NCBI GenBank assembly: GCA_005799205.1
Contig: SYHM01000107.1
Span: 1 to 6,354, forward strand
Direction: 5' to 3'
Length of the DNA: 6,354 nucleotides
Source of the DNA: Planctomycetia bacterium
Lineage (GTDB): Bacteria > Planctomycetota > Phycisphaerae > Phycisphaerales > SM1A02
Shown in pieces: positions 4,411-6,354 of this stretch (position 1 is its first letter; every line of letters starts with the position of its first letter). Position numbers and translations under genes: made by a program. The notes beneath the pieces are model-generated. The model was not told where the DNA came from. It saw only the letters and a list, made by a program, of their open reading frames with translations, and did not search any database.

Positions 4411-6354
4411 TTAGCGGCTTCCCGTCCCAGCACCGCTCAACTGATCACCAAGACCTGGGAAAAGCAGATCTTCGGCTTCCTGTTGAATGATGACTTCGGG
4501 GCGAATCAGCAGAAGAGTTGTGGTTTCGATCTTGCTCGTCACCGAGTTGGTGAAGAACCGATTGACGAACGGAACCTTTGAAAGCACCGGGACTCCGACT
4601 TCAATCTCAGTCTCGGCAACTTCACGCCGACCGCCGAGCAGAATCGTTCCCTTATCTGGCACCGACACTGCGGTGTTGATCTGAGTCACGGCGACGTCGG
4701 GCAACTGGATCGTCGCGCTAAAGCCGCTCGCGCGACCGAAGGCGTCTCCACCACCTGCCGCTCCCGAAACGCTCTGCTGATCAAACTTGATCAGAATGTT
4801 CTGCGCGAACTGCACGGTCATTGAGACATACCGACGATCTGCGCTGGTCACCGCTTCGATGTCGAGGACGAATCCTGTGCGCAGGTTCTGAATGTTCGGC
4901 TGGAACGCACCGGCGGCATCGCCGGTGACAGCCTGCACATTTGCGACGTACGCCTGCGACGCACCGAACGAAATCCAAGACCGCGATCCGTTGAAAAGCG
5001 TCAGTCGTGGGGCGGTGAGTGTCATCGCACGCTGATCAGCCTGCGTGGCCTGCACCAAGAGATCGACTTGCACGTCGTCGAGGTAGGTAAACCCAACGCT
5101 GAGCGCTGGATTCGCGAGTGCCGCTTGTGCAACGGTTCCCTTCAGGCCTGCACCGAGCAGTTGGATGAGCGGAAGCCCTTCCTGCTGCACGTTCACTGGG
5201 GACATGCCGTTGGAGTCGTAGAGACCTCCATAGCTTTCGCCATTGCGTCGCACGCCGATGGGGTTGTAGAAACCGCCGTTGGTTGGGCCAGACTGTCCGT
5301 AGGTCAGCCCGCCACCTGCTGGGTCGGGCGGCGCAATCGCTGTACCGGTTGCGGTTGAGTTGGACGAAGCGAGGTCTTGTCCCAGTCCTTGAAAGACGAC
5401 TGGATTCTTCAAGTGGCCAACGCGAGGATCGCCCGAGTTCGAGGCTGGTCCAGGGGGCCGCTGAAAGAAGAAGTCACGCAACTGAAAGTTTGGATCTTGA
5501 TCAACGGCATAATCGAACATGCCTGGATTCGAATTGAAATAGAGATCAAAGTCGATTCCGATCTGTTCGAACCACTGCACTTCAACTGAGATGAGGCGAG
5601 ATTCAATGTTGATCTGAATCGCGCGCACAGCACGCAACTGTGAGAGCAGGTTCATGATGTCGCGGTGCGTCTTGGGGGTCGCCGTCACGATGAGATTGCC
5701 GCTGAAGTCGTCGAGTCGGCTCTCGGTCATGTCGCCCTTGTCCCAGAATGCCTCTGGCACAAGGAACTTGATGAGCTCCTTGAGACGGGTCAAGATCTGT
5801 TCGCGCTGGTCCTCAATGCCGAGGCTCGTGCCGCTGCCGAAGAGCGAACCACCGCCACCTCCACCGCCACCTACGCCGCCCCCACCGCCACCGCCGAAGC
5901 CACCACCACCACCACCGCCGAAGCCTCCGCCGCCGCCGCCACCGCCGCCACCACCACCGCCGTTCTGGCCACCTTGGTTGAGCGCTGCGTCAATATTGAA
6001 ATTCGGGGCGTTGTCGAAGTAAGGGACGAGATAGAGCAGGTCGCGTACGTCATAGACGATCGTCACGCGGCGAAGCGAAAGCGCTTCGGTTGACGCGACA
6101 ACGACGATGCCATCTTCCATCGCCCAATCGGCCCGATTCGCCTGTGAATCTGCTGGATTTGCGCTGTCTCCACTCGCCGCTTCGAGCGCCATGTCAAGCG
6201 CCTTGTCCGCACGAATACTCGGAAACGACAGCGACACCGTGGACTGCTTGGTGACCCCGGTCGTCTCAAGCGACTTCCAGTCGACATAGAAGTCGAGCCC
6301 CGTCACTTCCTTGAAGTAGTTGATCGCGGCCTCGAACTCAGTCTCAGCGAAGTC
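4411..6354 (-). CDS. Secretin (type II/III secretion, GspD/PilQ family), N-terminus outside window
   Basis: Secretins form large multimeric outer-membrane channels. The frame is open to the window edge, giving 647 residues. A GTG at 6306 exists, but residues 1-16 before it (DFAETEFEAAINYFKE) continue the domain, so the true start lies beyond the window. Residues 1-110 form an N-terminal periplasmic domain (TGLDFYVDW, VYDVRDLLY). A glycine block follows (132-169), then an N1-like domain with GNLIVTATPKTHRDIMNLLSQL and RAIQINIESRLI. The C-terminal secretin domain shows GSRSWISFG, VPDKGTILLGGRR (565-577), VPVLSKVPFVNRFF (588-601) and TTTLLLIRPEVI, the classic core motifs. The middle, about residues 270-430, is Gly/Asn/Pro-rich and less recognisable. 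It ends with TAA 4 nt before the STAS gene. I cannot say whether it serves protein secretion or pilus extrusion, because no GspE/PilB, prepilin or other partner is in view. Confidence 0.93.
   Translation of the reverse strand, partial: DFAETEFEAAINYFKEVTGLDFYVDWKSLETTGVTKQSTVSLSFPSIRADKALDMALEAASGDSANPADSQANRADWAMEDGIVVVASTEALSLRRVTIVYDVRDLLYLVPYFDNAPNFNIDAALNQGGQNGGGGGGGGGGGGGFGGGGGGGFGGGGGGGVGGGGGGGGSLFGSGTSLGIEDQREQILTRLKELIKFLVPEAFWDKGDMTESRLDDFSGNLIVTATPKTHRDIMNLLSQLRAVRAIQINIESRLISVEVQWFEQIGIDFDLYFNSNPGMFDYAVDQDPNFQLRDFFFQRPPGPASNSGDPRVGHLKNPVVFQGLGQDLASSNSTATGTAIAPPDPAGGGLTYGQSGPTNGGFYNPIGVRRNGESYGGLYDSNGMSPVNVQQEGLPLIQLLGAGLKGTVAQAALANPALSVGFTYLDDVQVDLLVQATQADQRAMTLTAPRLTLFNGSRSWISFGASQAYVANVQAVTGDAAGAFQPNIQNLRTGFVLDIEAVTSADRRYVSMTVQFAQNILIKFDQQSVSGAAGGGDAFGRASGFSATIQLPDVAVTQINTAVSVPDKGTILLGGRREVAETEIEVGVPVLSKVPFVNRFFTNSVTSKIETTTLLLIRPEVIIQQEAEDLLFPGLGDQLSGAGTGSR
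5848..5961 (-). repeat. Polyglycine-coding low-complexity tract in the secretin
   Basis: The 38 codons read as G13-F-G7-F-G7-V-G8 in protein order, so a single Phe or Val interrupts the glycines every eight residues (24 nt). The codons mix GGC and GGT with single GGA and GGG rather than one pure triplet. It lies between the N-terminal domain and the N1-like domain, and is presumably a flexible linker. The + strand shows it as (CCN)n, which creates a spurious proline-rich frame. Confidence 0.9.

Noticed and set aside
4407..4433. Longer start (ATG at 4433) for the STAS gene
   Set aside because: It would overlap the end of the secretin, and the extra nine residues (MLGREAAKR) lie before the STAS fold; the ATG at 4406 fits better.
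4908..4927. Perfect 8-bp stem with GCAT loop inside the secretin gene
   Set aside because: It is mid-gene with no nearby boundary. It shows that short perfect stems also occur by chance in this GC-rich sequence, which tempers the two hairpin findings.
5654..6022. Proline-rich open frame on the + strand
   Set aside because: It is the antisense reading of the polyglycine tract in the secretin and has no independent protein signature.

Overview
The window looks like a piece of chromosome from a planctomycete, probably a member of the Phycisphaerae. This is inferred from protein style: the secretin N-terminal region, the STAS protein and the Gfo/Idh protein resemble planctomycete versions. No rRNA or other marker gene is present to confirm it. 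The DNA is GC-rich and densely coding. I see no mobile element, CRISPR array or tRNA.

Layout. Positions 1-137 hold the 3' end of a gene on the + strand. Everything else is one tightly packed run of genes on the - strand, read from high to low coordinates: a secretin cut by the right edge (6354-4411), a STAS anti-anti-sigma factor (4406-4038), an RsbW-type anti-sigma/kinase (4018-3587), a Gfo/Idh/MocA oxidoreductase (3590-2526), an uninterrupted 656-codon frame joining endonuclease IV to a TPR lipoprotein-like protein (2500-533), and queF (519-151). The gaps are 4 nt, 19 nt, a 4-nt ATGA overlap, 25 nt and 13 nt, so a single operon is likely. queF converges on the + strand gene with 13 nt between their stop codons. 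No stretch over 300 bases lacks a gene.

How the genes may work together. The STAS/RsbW pair is a classic partner-switching module, but no sigma factor or phosphatase is visible here. The secretin would form an outer-membrane channel of type II secretion or type IV pilus kind. The TPR protein has a lipoprotein-like signal and, by analogy with PilF/PilW/Tgl, could help assemble the secretin; this is inference only. The oxidoreductase resembles sugar-nucleotide dehydrogenases of the GnnA kind. Endonuclease IV (DNA repair) and QueF (queuosine synthesis) look like housekeeping genes carried in the same transcript.

The points most worth a second look are the missing stop codon between endonuclease IV and the TPR protein, the 38-residue nearly pure glycine block in the secretin, the association of a secretin with a partner-switch pair and a possible pilotin, a 9-codon mini-ORF bridging two genes by stop/start overlaps, and two perfect 10-bp hairpins sitting on gene 3' ends. 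I do not see a clearly new defence or mobile system here.
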